Shown here: one piece after another, positions 45,563 to 57,458 of the stretch | Layout of the letters: each line of letters begins with the position of its first letter | Numbering within the stretch: the first letter of the stretch is position 1 | Origin: Orobanche coerulescens | Lineage: Eukaryota; Streptophyta; Magnoliopsida; Lamiales; Orobanchaceae | Assembly: GCA_033398695.1 (NCBI GenBank) | Contig: CM065803.1 | Location: 102,288,001-102,352,000, forward strand | DNA: 64,000 bases | Direction: 5' to 3' | The notes under the pieces: model-generated | The model's database searches: none | What the model saw: only the letters and a program-made list of their open reading frames with translations | Told to the model about the DNA's origin: nothing | Translations under genes and position numbers: made by a program

Positions 45563-45789
45563 ACTGTAAACGTAATTTCTCAATATACAGAACAAAATTT
45601 TTGAAATAAAGTCCGTCAATACTCACAAAACAGTAATTAAGTAAAACGGTAGTATAAGAGATTAAGAGACTTACAACCACGGTCCACATGACGACTTCGG
45701 CTGAACAGTGATGTTACAAACGACCCGTAAATCAAATAACGTAAACAGACCCAAATAAAACCCGACTGCCAAGATATCCATGAATCTTA

Positions 45790-45801
45790 GCTCCGATACC
45801 A
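45790..45801 (-). other. G2 primer binding site (initiator tRNA-Met)
   Basis: Minus strand TGGTATCGGAGC, five bases from the LTR edge at 45807. Confidence 0.85.
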
Positions 45802-45806
45802 TATTC

Positions 45807-48154
45807 TGTAACACCCCGAGATATTCGGAATAATTACAGCGCCGTAAACCCTTTAAGTAAGGATTTACAAGGCTAATTAAAAAGGGAAGTAAATATAAGA
45901 CATCAATACTGCGAAACTTCAAGTTTATGAAAACGTACAACTGGTTCAACGGTTAATTAATACAACCATATCGAATTAATATCAAAAGGACACGCGTACT
46001 CGAGTACAGAAACCAACCCAAGAAAACAAATCTCCAATAACAATAAACATCACTGAACCCCTTCGTCGTCGCGTCGGTACTGTGGCTGTCTCCCTGCTCC
46101 TTGGCTACCTGAACATCAAAAACAAATGTCCACCCCCGAAGGGGTTAGCACAACGATGCTAGTACAAGTATCATATTAAACAATTCGAATATGCATCAAC
46201 AATACATAACAAGATACATCACACGGACTTCCGCTACCGGAATCCGACAATGCGAATCTACAAGATTCCATTACACAGCATGGGTATTCCAATGATCCAG
46301 CGCCCTCAGCATAGATCCCAAGATGATCCCGTCGGACCAACACGAGGTGGAAATAACCCATCCAATGATCCAACGCCCTCAGCCTAGATCCCAAGATGAT
46401 CCCGTCGAACCAACACGAGGTGGACATCCGATCCAGCGCCCTCAGCATAGATCGTACAACGTATACAAACACAACTCATGCATACACATATGCCAAATCA
46501 TTATGTTTATCAACATGAACATATAAACACCATATAACGAATATCATGACAAATCAACGAAGTAAATATCATGTTCAACAACATGCATAATCATACGCAT
46601 ACTCCAAAAATACCGATATTAACATATCACGATACTTGCCTCGAAGATGGCAAGAACGATACACTTCAATGATCTCAACCCACTCGAAGGTCGCCTCCTT
46701 CGATCAACGTAGCAAGCTCGAACCTTAACAAAAGGAATGATATACAAATAATCTCAAGTCGAACCATGGCCTAACAATTCGGCCTACGGCCGAAAAACTC
46801 AAAATAAACAAGCTGCCTGGATTGCTTAGCGCGCGCTACGTACTCTACGTAACGTGCGCTAAGCTGGACTGTTAGCGTACGCTATCGCATAAGACTAGCG
46901 TGCGCTAGCCACGAACTGGCAGTCTGACTCGGCTGTCTCATAACGTACGCTATTTACGTTTTGTGCGAAAACCGAACCTCGATAGCGCATGTTAACTCAC
47001 ACATGTTAGCGTGCGCTAATATTGCATGGCAGAATACTGCAAACCGAAAACTGGGTTGAATGGTGAAGAACTCATGAATCCTATGGTGATATTACAAGTT
47101 ATCCTCGGGCATATCATGCTAATAAGGTTTCTGGAAGATTTATGATTATGAAATACCAATATACGGATAGTTATCTCAATATCACAATTCCTCTACGATC
47201 TTCAAGAAATAATCTAAGTTCCATCGTCTTACGTTCCAAAACACATGATTCCAACGTATACAACGTATCAACTGGGTAATATCTGATTACTTGATCATAA
47301 ATCGATTTAAACATGCTTAGGAGTCCTTATAATAAGATGGTTCAAAGGTTCATTCGATATCTAGTACCGATACGTCAAAAGTATCCTTCTAACATGTGAT
47401 GACCGATAAAAACGAAATACTTGCTATCCAAACATGATTCAAACTTCCTTAGGAACCTTACTAATCATTGGTGAAGAATCACCTACCTCAAAGTAGTGAA
47501 GAACACGGATGAAAATGAAGCAATCCAACACCGAAGGCTTGAACACCAATCTCCAATGATGTATGATCTTCAATCTCGAACTAGGAGGTTGATACGGAGT
47601 GTTTAGGACGAAGGGAGTTATGTTCTAAGTGTCAAAGTTCGGGTTGTGGGAGGAGAAGGAACTGAAATCACGAATAGGATGCTGTCCTATATATAATAAA
47701 TGGCTATTAGCGCGCGCTAGACCCTGTTCGTAGCGTGCGCTAACGGCTCACAGTCTAAACTGTACTTGGCACTTAGCGTGCGCTACGCATAGACCTGTAG
47801 CGTGCGCTAAGGCGTTGACTCGGCTTTTCCCGAAAGACATCCAGGTACATCCGACATGATCCGACAGGGGTCCCCCGGCCAGATCTCACCTACCGCACGT
47901 CTCAATCAATCTGACCACGCATAGCGTGCGCTAATTACACTCGGTAGCGTGCGCTATGAAACCATGTTAGCGTACGCTTCCCGTAGCCTGTAGCGTGCGC
48001 TACATGCACAGAATTTCAATCTCTATATCACATATACGAAATTATACGCTCGACAACATCGGATAATGAAATACAGAGAATAGTACTCATACAAAAGTAC
48101 AATCATTACAATATCACAAGTTCCAAATACATAACAGAAATCTCGGGTATTACA
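45807..48154 (-). repeat. 5' LTR of G2
   Basis: 2348 bp, partner of 38577-40914. Differences are few and clustered, for example 46858-46885 and 46915-46945 against 39630-39655 and 39675-39710, where CTG/CAG in this copy reads TCG/CG in the other. Confidence 0.9.
46827..48002 (-). promoter_or_regulatory. Two palindrome clusters and TATA, G2 5' LTR
   Basis: U3 array 47708-48002, TATA (complement) about 47688-47698, and the second cluster 46827-47018 in the transcribed portion. The spacing equals that of the partner LTR (23-24-bp steps in U3). Confidence 0.72.
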
Positions 48155-49357
48155 CAAACGACCTCTCAACGCCCAATTTGATGCGAATCGTTTCATCTCC
48201 GCCACCGCCTCGAGGGTTTTCTTTGACATTCTTCCACAGGAACACATCACCGACTGTTACTTCTTCAATCTCTCAAGTCTAGAACGGGTAAACGTCGATA
48301 TTTCCAATTTCTTCTCCTCGCTTGGTATTTCCCGTTTTGTCGAATGCAAAAACCCCATCTTCCCTGAACTCGTCCGAGAGTTTTATGCCAACCTCCATGT
48401 GGCCGAAAGTGAAGGGTCTTCAGCCCTTGTTTTAGGAAGTCTTGTCGGAGGAACTTGGGGGTGAAAGTTTCTTCAGATGTTTTGTATCAGATTTTTGGTT
48501 TACCCTGTGATGGTTTTGTTTGTACTGGAAAATATTTGGCCGATGATAATGAAGTCGGTGAAATAGATGTGAAAGAGTTTCTTAGTTCAAAGGCCGTTAT
48601 TGACATAACGGACGACTTTTTCGAAAACAACGATTTTGGAGTCAATATTCGCCTGCTTTTGGTAGCTCTCACGAAATGCCTAATGCCTAAGGTTAATTCC
48701 CAGCACAAACTAGTGGGAGTGGACAAGCAAGTGGTGTATCGCGTTCTCAACGACGATAAAGTTAATTTTTCCGATATCATCATCAGTTGGATGAAGGTGA
48801 AGGGAGACTTGTTTCGGTCGAAAAACTACGCTTCTCGTTCTCGCAAGGCTGGAATGCCTTATGGCTCAATCCTCTCGGCCATTTTCAGTTTTCACCAAGT
48901 CGACTTGTCGAAGGACAAGGCAGTCCCCGTCTCCCTTGGTCATGAGATCTCGGATGCTTCGCTTAAAGCTATGCACTATGTCCGGACGTCCAACAGAGGC
49001 TGGATCTTTTTTCCGTACCTACGCGACGATGACCAAGTAGAGAAAGGGTCGCGGATGCCTACTGCAGAAGAAAAGATCACTCGTCGGGGACCTCATACCC
49101 TTCGAGAAATGCGGACCGGGGAATTCGTAAGGAAGCCTACGTCGAAAGGAAAACGCCCAATGAGAGATGTGGTGACGGAAGAAGAGGAGAGCGACCTTTG
49201 TGCTCGGATGCGGGGCATCGAGACCTCTCAGGCTGAGATACGAGAGGATGTTCGGGCTCTGCGTTCGGAAGTCCGGGAAGTGCGTGGGCTGATATCCGAG
49301 TTCATTCGTTTCACACACCCCTCGTTCCCTTTCCCTTCGTCTTCTTCCGATCCTTAG

Positions 49358-49745
49358 ACTTGAGGATTTTATCTTTTGATGTTTGATGTAGAATCTTGTT
49401 GTTCGAACAATCTATATGTTTTTTGCCATTACAACTCGTTGTAATACTTGCATTTTATCTTAATGAAATTCGCATTTCTTCATTTGGCATTTGTTATTTA
49501 CAAGTATTGTTATTGTTGTTTACAAGTATTGTTGTTTACACTTTGAGTAATGACACTGTCATTAATATTTGTTAATAATGCAACAATTCAGGGGGAGTTC
49601 CTTTTTGTTTATGTCAAAAAGGGGGAGAATACTCCAAAAACCAAATCTACTAATATATCGAACAAGTTTACCTTGATTCGAATCATTTCAAAATGTTTTT
49701 GCAGGTATTAATTAAATGTTTTGACATCATCAAAAAGGGGGAGAT
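49358..49745 (+). other. C1 3' untranslated region with two polypurine tracts
   Basis: Noncoding. AAAAAGGGGGAGA occurs at 49616-49628 and again at 49732-49744, the second directly before the LTR. Repeated tracts of this form before the 3' LTR are typical for SIRE elements (family knowledge). Confidence 0.75.
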
Positions 49746-51295
49746 TGTTGACTCAAAATGTATTTTGATGATTATTACATTCAAAACATTTAATTAGATC
49801 AATCTCGGCTCGATAATATTTTGAAGGAGCAAAATAGAGCTAGCGCACGCTACTCATCATATAGTAGCGCACGCTATCGGGACATACATATACAGACCAG
49901 TCAAGTCAGCTGCAGCCTAGTGAAGTCGCCTGATCGATAGCGCACGCAAGCTATTCAATGTTAGCGCACGCTAAGAACCTACAGTTAGCGCACGCTATAC
50001 AGTAAAAATAACGCACGCTATCGTATTTCTCCAGGTCGGTGAAGTGCGGAAGGAAATCGAATCGGATGTTGCGCACGCTACACATATCATTTTACGTACG
50101 CTAAAGCAAGGATATAGCGCACGTTACTGCTCATCTCTAGCGCACGCTACCAATATTATGGTCAGTAGTCCAGTAGCTACTGGACTCAATTCGTTAAGGC
50201 TTTTACGTACGCTACACAAGGTAACGTACGTTAATGAAAGAACTCAGTAGCGCACGCTAAGGTAAAGGCATTAGCGCACGCTAAAAGGAGTCTGCATACT
50301 ACCGTTTGAATTTCAACCGTTGGAAGGCAAGAGTCAATGCAGATCCGGGAAATCTGGAAAAGTTGGATTTAATTAATGCTAGCGCACGCTATGCATACTT
50401 GCTAGCGCACGCTAATCATAAATTTAGCCGTTGGATAAAGAGTCGTTGGAGAGAAAATCGGACATTGTCAAAGTCAAAATCGAAGACTAGTTGACCAGAC
50501 GTTAACGCACGCTACCACTACATTACTAGCGCACGCTAGACATGGTATTTTACCGTTGCAACAGTCTTTGTGACCGTTCAGAGATTCCAAGTCAAAAACC
50601 GATAGCGCACGCTACAAGGAACTATTAGCGCACGCTAATAGTATGTTTTTCAGCATTTGAAGGATGGATCTCACCTATAAATACCCGAAGGACTTGGGTA
50701 TCAAACACACAACTTCAAGCATTCAAGCATACAAGCATACAAGCAATCAAAGCATACTTGAGCTCAGTTTTACATCTTTTATTGCATTACAAGTTGTGAG
50801 AAAAGAAAGATACAAGAGTGATTCTCATTGTAATATCTATTATTCTTTGTATTCTTTCATTTGGTTGTAAGTGTTGCATCACTTACACTTGAGCGTAAAA
50901 GAAACGAATCAAGAGTCACTAATCCGGTGTTATTAGGATCTTTGATCCGGCATTGTTAGGATTATACTCCCATATTCGTATAGTGAGGATTATCTAGTTC
51001 CTATAGAACACTAGATAAACAATCATTTATATTGAGGGAAAGGTTGAGCTTGGACCGATAGAAGACAAGCGATTGTAACGGTTGTGAACTCGGACCGATA
51101 GAAGACGAGTTAAGTTTGTGGTTTTTCTTAAGCCAATAGAAAAAGAAAGTCGGAGAGAGGACGTAGGCAAGTTGCCGAACCTCTATAAATTCTTGAGTCT
51201 TTATTTCGCACTATTTTCTATTTACTCGCAAGAAATTTCGGTATTCCGCATCACCACTATTCAACCCCCCTTCTAGTGGTGAATTTATCTCTTCA
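49746..51295 (+). repeat. LTR shared by copia units C1 (3') and C2 (5')
   Basis: 1550 bp, TGTTGACTCAAAATG...ATCTCTTCA, followed by the PBS of C2 and preceded by the PPT of C1, so it serves both units. TATAAATA at 50676-50683. A long palindrome array fills U3 (49841-50637). Confidence 0.9.
49841..50683 (+). promoter_or_regulatory. TAGCGCACGCTA array and TATA box, shared copia LTR
   Basis: About 20 copies or variants from 49841 to 50637, mostly TAGCGCACGCTA with some TAACGTACGTTA-like forms. Steps of 23-24 bp recur (49841/49865, then four copies around 49937-50020). A perfect 20-bp palindrome, AGTCCAGTAGCTACTGGACT, sits at 50167-50186. TATA at 50676 follows about 40 bp after the last copy. Confidence 0.78.
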
Positions 51296-51297
51296 GT

Positions 51298-51309
51298 TGG
51301 TATCGGAGC
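51298..51309 (+). other. C2 primer binding site (initiator tRNA-Met)
   Basis: TGGTATCGGAGC, two bases after the LTR end at 51295. Confidence 0.88.
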
Positions 51310-51356
51310 TAGTCTCTTTTTAAAGGTTTAACCACCTAAGAGAAAAAGATCCGCAA

Positions 51357-53708
51357 ATGGCACTTCTTGGCCAAATTGAAGGAAATGCTCTCAACCGTCC
51401 TCCTTTCTTCGACGGTTCCAATTTCATGACGTGGAAAAAGAAGATGGCGATCTTCATCCAAGCCTACGATATCGAAATCTGGAAAGTCATTGCTCTTGGT
51501 CCTAAACTTGCTAAGAAAGAGGATGGATCGTTAAAAAAGATCGAAGAATTCAACGATGAGGATTGGAGAAACACGCATGTCAACTCACGAGCTACTCAAC
51601 TTCTCTATTGTGCTCTTAATCCCGAAGAACTCAATAGGATATCGTCCTATGAAAGTGCAAAAGAAATTTGGGAAATTCTCGAAGTCACTCACGAGGGAAC
51701 CACCCAAGTCAAGGAAACCAAAATTAATATGTTACTCCATGACTACGAATTATTTTCCATGAAAGACGAGGAAACGATTACAAATATGTTGGATCGATTT
51801 TCGGCTATAACAAATGGTCTTGCATCTTTTGGAAAGCCTATATCGAGCAGCGACAAAGCTAAGAAAATCCTTCGATCGTTGCCACGAGGATGGGATGCCA
51901 CGGTCACCGCGATCATGGAGTCCAAGGATCTCAACAAACTCGAATTTAGTGCCCTCATCGGGTCACTCATCAATTATGAGATCGTTCTCAAGTCTAGAGG
52001 CACAAAACCAAAGCCTCGGGAAAGAGTAGTCGCATTCAATGTTGATAGCGACGTTGAGGAAGATGTTCCCGAAGATGAAGACGACGAGGAACTCGCTCTC
52101 TATGCCAAAAATTTTAGAAGGTATAAAAACGTAATTCAAAAGAGGCGAAGTTTTCTTGGTCGGGATGGCAAACCGGAGCAAAAGAAGAGTGGCTACACTC
52201 CTATCAAGAAGTTCGACAATAATTGTCGGAAATGTGGTCAAGCCGGTCATTATGCCAAAGAATGCCGAGGATCCTCTTCAAAATCTCAAATGGAAAGATT
52301 CAAAAAGAAGGAGGTTCTAATCGCTTCTTGGAGTGATGACGAGGAGGAGATTGAAAGATCTCTAGACGCAAATCTTGCATTCATGGCCCTCGAATCCGAA
52401 AGTAATATCGAGGTACCGGCACCAAGGAAAAACAAGTGGTACATTGATAGCGGATGCTCAAGGCACATGTGCGGCTCCGAGGACTTATTTGAAGACCTCG
52501 AATATCAAGATCAAGGACATGTGACCTTTGGAGATAATCAAAAGGGAAAAATCAAAGGAATCGGCAAAGTCGGTAAGGAACCTTCTCCCTCTATCAACAA
52601 AGTACTATTTGTTGAAGGTTTGCATCATAATCTCCTTAGCGTTTCGCAACTTTGTGATGAAGGTTTTAAAATTCTATTTGAGCAAACGCATTGCACGGCA
52701 TTTAGAAATAATAAAATTGCATTCATTGGTTTGAGATGTGGAAACATCTATATTGTTGATCTTAATGATAAGAGTTCATTCAATGAAAAATGTCTTATTA
52801 CCTTGGATGACAATGCATATTTATGGCATCGAAAATTGGGGCATACTTCTCTACCTATTATTTCTATTTTATCTAGACACGACCTTGTTCGTGGATTGCC
52901 CAAACTCAAGTTTGATAGAAAACATTTGTGTGAATCATGCATAAAAGGGAAACATACTCGAGGATCGTTTAAACCAAAATTCGAGGTTTCCACTAGTCAA
53001 GTTCTTGAACTCGTACATATGGATTTGATTGGACCATCTAGACATGTTAGTTTAAATGGTAAACTTTATACTTTGGTTATTGTTGATGATTTCTCTCGAT
53101 TTACTTGGGTTAGATTTTTAGCACATAAAGATGATGCATTTTCCGAGTTTTCTAAATGGTGTCGTTTGGTATCAAACGAGAAAAACCTCTCCATAATTTC
53201 TATTCGCACCGACCACGGAGGTGAATTTGATTGCACCCCGTTTGAACTTTTATGTGATAAATACGGTATTAATCACAATTTTTCGGCTCCTAGAACGCCT
53301 CAACAAAATGGAGTTGTTGAAAGGAAAAACCGATCTTTGGAAGAAATGTCGAGGACAATGCTTAATGAATACTCTCTTCCACGATACTTTTGGGCCGAAG
53401 CAATTTTTACGGCATGCTATGTGATTAACCGAGTTCACGTCCGTAGAACTCATCTTAAAACTCCGTATGAATTATGGAAGGGCAAAAAGCCCAATATTGC
53501 TTACTTTCATCCTTTTGGTTGCACTGTATTTATTTTAAACAATGGCAAGGATAACTTGGGCAAGTTTGATGCCAAATCCGACTCCGGAATATTTCTTGGC
53601 TATTGTACTAATAGTAAAGCATATCGTGTTTATAATATTAGAACGAATAAAGTTGAAGAGTCCATACATGTTAAATTCAATGATATGATCTCACCCCGAG
53701 AAAGGTAG
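51357..53708 (+). CDS. C2 gag, protease and integrase
   Basis: 783 codons from an ATG 48 bases after the PBS. Copia gag (UBN2 type) at residues 20-220, zinc knuckle 'CRKCGQAGHYAKEC' at 290-303, protease 'YIDSGCSRHMCG' with Asp near 364, integrase zinc region 'LWHRKLGHTSLP' near 490, core 'VDDFSRFTWVRF', and 'TPQQNGVVERKNRSLEEM' with the catalytic Glu. It ends at a TAG (53706-53708). Comparing frames, the next 80 bases read in another frame ('[16 protein letters not shown]'), so a pair of small indels separates it from RT. Confidence 0.88.
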   Translation: MALLGQIEGNALNRPPFFDGSNFMTWKKKMAIFIQAYDIEIWKVIALGPKLAKKEDGSLKKIEEFNDEDWRNTHVNSRATQLLYCALNPEELNRISSYESAKEIWEILEVTHEGTTQVKETKINMLLHDYELFSMKDEETITNMLDRFSAITNGLASFGKPISSSDKAKKILRSLPRGWDATVTAIMESKDLNKLEFSALIGSLINYEIVLKSRGTKPKPRERVVAFNVDSDVEEDVPEDEDDEELALYAKNFRRYKNVIQKRRSFLGRDGKPEQKKSGYTPIKKFDNNCRKCGQAGHYAKECRGSSSKSQMERFKKKEVLIASWSDDEEEIERSLDANLAFMALESESNIEVPAPRKNKWYIDSGCSRHMCGSEDLFEDLEYQDQGHVTFGDNQKGKIKGIGKVGKEPSPSINKVLFVEGLHHNLLSVSQLCDEGFKILFEQTHCTAFRNNKIAFIGLRCGNIYIVDLNDKSSFNEKCLITLDDNAYLWHRKLGHTSLPIISILSRHDLVRGLPKLKFDRKHLCESCIKGKHTRGSFKPKFEVSTSQVLELVHMDLIGPSRHVSLNGKLYTLVIVDDFSRFTWVRFLAHKDDAFSEFSKWCRLVSNEKNLSIISIRTDHGGEFDCTPFELLCDKYGINHNFSAPRTPQQNGVVERKNRSLEEMSRTMLNEYSLPRYFWAEAIFTACYVINRVHVRRTHLKTPYELWKGKKPNIAYFHPFGCTVFILNNGKDNLGKFDAKSDSGIFLGYCTNSKAYRVYNIRTNKVEESIHVKFNDMISPRER

Positions 53709-55454
53709 AATATTTTGATGATGCGGTACCTTTAGGATCCCTCACCCGAAGTGAAGAAAATTTCGGAAATCGAAACGAACACAATCGTTGATTTACCGAA
53801 AGATTGGAGGCACATCAAAGACCATCCGAAGGATCTCGTGATCGGAAACATTGAAGACGGTGTTCAAACCCGAAGGAGAACCACCAAATTTATGGGTCAT
53901 TGTGCTTTTGTATCCGAAATAGTTCCCAAGAATATATCCGAAGCTCTCGATGATGAAAGTTGGGTGATGGAAATGCAAGAGGAGCTTGTGCAATTCAAGC
54001 ACAATAATGTATGGAATTTAGTTCCCGCGCCTAAAGATAAAACAATTATCGGAACTAAATGGGTGCATAAAATCAAGAGTGACGAAGACGGCTATCCTAT
54101 TCGAAATAAATCTCGTTTGGTCGCTCAAGGATATAATCAAGAAGAAGGTCTTGATTACGAAGAAAGTTTTGCTCCCGTGGCTCGACTCGAAGCCATTCGC
54201 TTGCTTTGTGCTTTTGCCGCTCATAAGAAGATTAAACTATTTCAAATGGATGTCAAAAGTTCATTCTTGAATGGTTTCATTCAAGAAGAAGTCTACGTCA
54301 AGCAACCTCCCGGTTTTGAAGACCATCATTTTCCGGATCATGTCTACAAGCTCAACAAGGCACTCTACGGGTTGAAGCAAGCACCCCGAGCATGGTATGA
54401 TCGTTTAAGTCAATTTTTAATAGCAAATGACTATAAAAGAGGCAAAGTCGATAATACCTTGTTTGTTAAAATACTAAATGATGATATACTTGTTTGCCAA
54501 ATTTACGTTGATGACATTGTTTTTGGAGCTACTAATGAATCCTTGTGCCAAGATTTTTCTAATCTTATGAAAGGAGAATTCTAAATGAGTATGATGGGAG
54601 AATTAACGTTCTTCCTCGGGCTTCAAATCAAACAATGCAAAGATGGAATTTTTATCCATCAAACGAAGTACTCAAACGACCTCCTCAAGAAATTCAATAT
54701 GGAAAATAGCAAGGTGATATCTACGCCAATGTCGTCATCATTAAAGCTTGAGAAAGATGAAGATAGCAAATCCGTAGATCAAAAATTATATCGAGGTATG
54801 ATCGGATCTTTGCTATATTTGACTGCATCTAGGCCAAATATAATATTTGCTACATGTCTATGTGCTCGATTCCATGTTAATCCCAAGGAATCACATTTAA
54901 TTGCTTGTAAACGCATTTTTCGCTACTTGAAAGGAACTATTGGACTAGGTCTATGGTATCCTTCTTGCTTGGACTTTAATTTAATTGCCTATAGTGACGC
55001 CGATTTCGGCGGATGCAAAATTGACAAAAAGAGTACTAGTGGTACATGTCATTTTGTTGGATCTTGTTTAATATCTTGGGGAAGTAAAAAGAAAACTAGC
55101 GTAGCATTGTCTACAGCTGAGGCCGAATATGTCGCTGCAGGGAGCGCCTGTGCTCAAGTGCTATGGATTAAAAATCAACTACGCGACTACGGCATTCATT
55201 TTGAAAATACACCTATCCTATGTGATAACACTAGTGCAATTAATTTGAGCAAAAATCCTGTTTTGCACAGTAGAACCAAACATATAGATATTAGACATCA
55301 TTTTTTACGTGATCATGTTCAGAAAAAAGACATCTGTTTAATTTTTGTCGGGACGAAGGATCAACTTGCTGACATCTTTACAAAACCTCTTCCCGAAGAA
55401 TCTTTTAACTCAATTCGTTTACAAGTTGGCATAGGACATGTAGACAACTTTTGA
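53709..55454 (+). pseudogene. C2 reverse transcriptase and RNase H
   Basis: Same frame as gag-integrase after a short shifted stretch. RT (RVT_2) with '[11 protein letters not shown]', '[12 protein letters not shown]' and YVDD at 54504-54515. One TAA at 54582-54584 interrupts RT ('GEF' stop 'MSMMGELTFFLGLQ'), a single-base change. RNase H ('SDADFGGCKIDKKSTSGT', 'LSTAEAEYVAA', 'HSRTKHIDIRHHF') follows, ending with a natural stop at 55452. The last 98 codons are duplicated as C1 at 37848-38141. Confidence 0.88.
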
Positions 55455-55503
55455 AATAAGCTTACTACTCAAAACATCAAAATCCTTGATTCAGATCACT
55501 CGC

Positions 55504-55757
55504 TAGCGCGCGCTAGCTTCATTTTTCTTAACGCGCGCTAATCACTCCCTTCGATAGCGTACGCTAAACCCTACTCTCTTGCGTACGCTAATTAAAGTTT
55601 TTCGAATTCCATTATAGCTACTGGACAGTACAGTAAGCCTTTCTTTTCTGCCTAACGTACGCTAATCTTATAAACCCTAGCGTACGCTAACTTAAAGTTC
55701 GTTGACTATATATATGCCATACTACCCAGGCACACAAACACACTTCCTAACGCACGC
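55504..55757 (+). promoter_or_regulatory. U3-like palindrome and TATA module before the C2 extra ORF
   Basis: Same arrangement as 38192-38446: palindromes starting at 55504, TATATATAT at 55707-55715, ATG of the extra ORF at 55837 (130 bp from the box). Kept intact in both copies while the ORFs themselves have picked up lesions. Confidence 0.6.
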
Positions 55758-55836
55758 AATCGACTGAAAATTCTCATCTTGCCAAAAACCCTAACCGTTA
55801 ATCGGTTTCTCCAAACTTCAATTCCTTCTCCGATTA

Positions 55837-57070
55837 ATGTCGAGCAAGAACCGCACAACCATGGCAAAACAATACAACAACCTCAAACGACCTCTCAACG
55901 CCTAATTTGATGTGAATCGTTTCATCTCCGCCACCGCCTCGAGGGTTTTCTTTGACATTCTTCCACAAGAACACATCACCGACTGTTACTTCTTCAATCT
56001 CTCAAGTCTAGAACGGGTAAACGTCGATATTTCCAATTTCTTCTCCTCGCTTTGTCGAATGCAAAAACCCCATCTTCCCTGAACTCGTCCGAGAGTTTTA
56101 TGCCAACCTCCATGTGGCCGAAAGTGAAGGGTCTTCAGCCCTTGTTTTAGGAAGTCTTGTCGGAGGAACTTGGGTGAAAGTTTCTTCAGATGTTTTGTAT
56201 CAGATTTTTGGTTTACCCTGTGATGGTTTTGTTTGTATTGGAAAATCTTTGGCCGATGATAATGAAGTCGGTGAAATAGATGTGAAAGAGTTTCTTAGTT
56301 CAAAGGCCGTTATTGACATAACGGACGACTTTTTCGAAAACAACGATTTTGGGGTCAATATTCGCCTGCTTTTGGTAGCTCTCATGAAATGCCTAATGCC
56401 TAAGGTTAATTCCCAGCACAAACTAGTGGGAGTGGACAAGCAAGTGGTGTATCGCGTTCTCAACGACGATAAAGTTAATTTTTCCGATATCATCATCAGT
56501 TGGATGAAGGTGAAGGGAGACTTGTTTCGGTCGAAAAACTACGCTTCTCGTTCTCGCAAGGCTGGAATGCCTTATGGCTCAATCCTCTCGGCCATTTTCA
56601 GTTTTCACCAAGTCGACTTGTCGAAGGACAAGGCAGTCCCCGTCTCCCTCGGTCATGAGATCTCGGACGCTTCGCTTAAAGCTATGCACTATGTCCGGAC
56701 GTCCAACAGAGGCTGGATCTTTTTTCCGTACCTACGCGACGATGACCAAGTAGAGAAAGGGTCGCGGATGCCTACTGCAGAAGAAAAGATCACTCGTCGG
56801 GGACCTCATACCCTTCGAGAAATGCAGACTGGGGAATTCGTAAGGAAGCCTACGTCGAAAGGAAAACGCCCAATGAGAGATGTGGTGACGGAAGAAGAGG
56901 AGAGCGACCTTTGTGCTCGGATGTGGGGCATCGAGACCTCTCAGGCTGAGATACGAGAGGATGTTCGGGCTCTGCGTTCGGAAGTCCGGGAAGTGCGTGG
57001 GCTGATATCCGAGTTCATTCGTTTCACACACCCCTCGTTCCCTTTCCCTTCGTCTTCTTCCGATCCTTAG
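55837..57070 (+). pseudogene. C2 extra ORF (retrotransposon-borne 'putative plant transposon protein' type)
   Basis: ATG at 55837 ('MSSKN'). A TAA at 55903-55905 and a 14-base deletion near 56055, both by comparison with C1, break the start; from 56114 the frame is open to 57070 (318 codons). The domain resembles the plant 'putative plant transposon protein' family: 'PELVREFYANLHV' upstream, then 'SSDVLYQIFGLPCDGFV' and 'VNFSDIIISWMK'. The C-terminus is coiled-coil-like. No signal peptide or membrane helix is evident. Role in the element's life cycle unknown. Confidence 0.75.
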
Positions 57071-57458
57071 ACTTGAGGATTTTATCTTTCGATGTTTGAT
57101 GTAGAATCTTGTTGTTCGAACAATCTATATGTCTTTTGCCATTACAACTCGTTGTATTACTTGCATTTTATCTTAATGAAATTCGCATTTCTTCATTTGG
57201 CATTTGTTATTTACAAGTATTGTTATTGTTGTTTACAAGTATTGTTGTTTACACTTTGAATAATGACACTGTCATTAATATTTGTTAATAATGCAACAAT
57301 TCAGGGGGAGTTCCTTTTTGTTTATGTCAAAAAGGGGGAGAATACTCCAAAAACCAAATCTACTAATATATCGAACAAGTTTACCTTGATTCGAATCATT
57401 TCAAAATGTTTTTGCAGGTATTAATTAAATGTTTTGACATCATCAAAAAGGGGGAGAT
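57071..57458 (+). other. C2 3' untranslated region with two polypurine tracts
   Basis: Noncoding counterpart of 49358-49745. AAAAAGGGGGAGA tracts at about 57329-57341 and 57445-57457, the latter adjoining the LTR. Confidence 0.75.

Larger units (their letters stand above)
38577..48154 (-). mobile_element. Ty3/gypsy Tekay-type element G2, complete, 9.6 kb
   Basis: LTRs 38577-40914 and 45807-48154, perfect target duplication CAAAC (38572-38576, 48155-48159). PBS 45790-45801 and PPT about 40915-40935 on the minus strand. Gag-pol on the minus strand resembles G1 throughout, with a long open RT-RH-IN segment. It interrupts the extra ORF of C1 and is among the youngest elements of the window. Confidence 0.93.
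38525..49357 (+). pseudogene. C1 extra ORF, split by the G2 insertion
   Basis: ATG at 38525-38527; G2 inserted after codon 17 (38577-48154 removed, CAAAC duplicated at 48155-48159). The remainder runs 48160-49357. C1 has the intact glutamine codon where C2 has TAA, and it lacks the 14-base deletion of C2, but it has two extra G at about 48457-48461 that shift the frame. The protein is described under the C2 copy. It ends with a coiled-coil-like 'REDVRALRSEVREVRGL' and a Ser/Pro-rich tail. Confidence 0.8.

Noticed and set aside
49841..50637. CRISPR-like array
   Set aside because: The repeat unit is 12 bp with 11-12-bp spacers, far too short. There are no cas genes and the context is plant LTRs.
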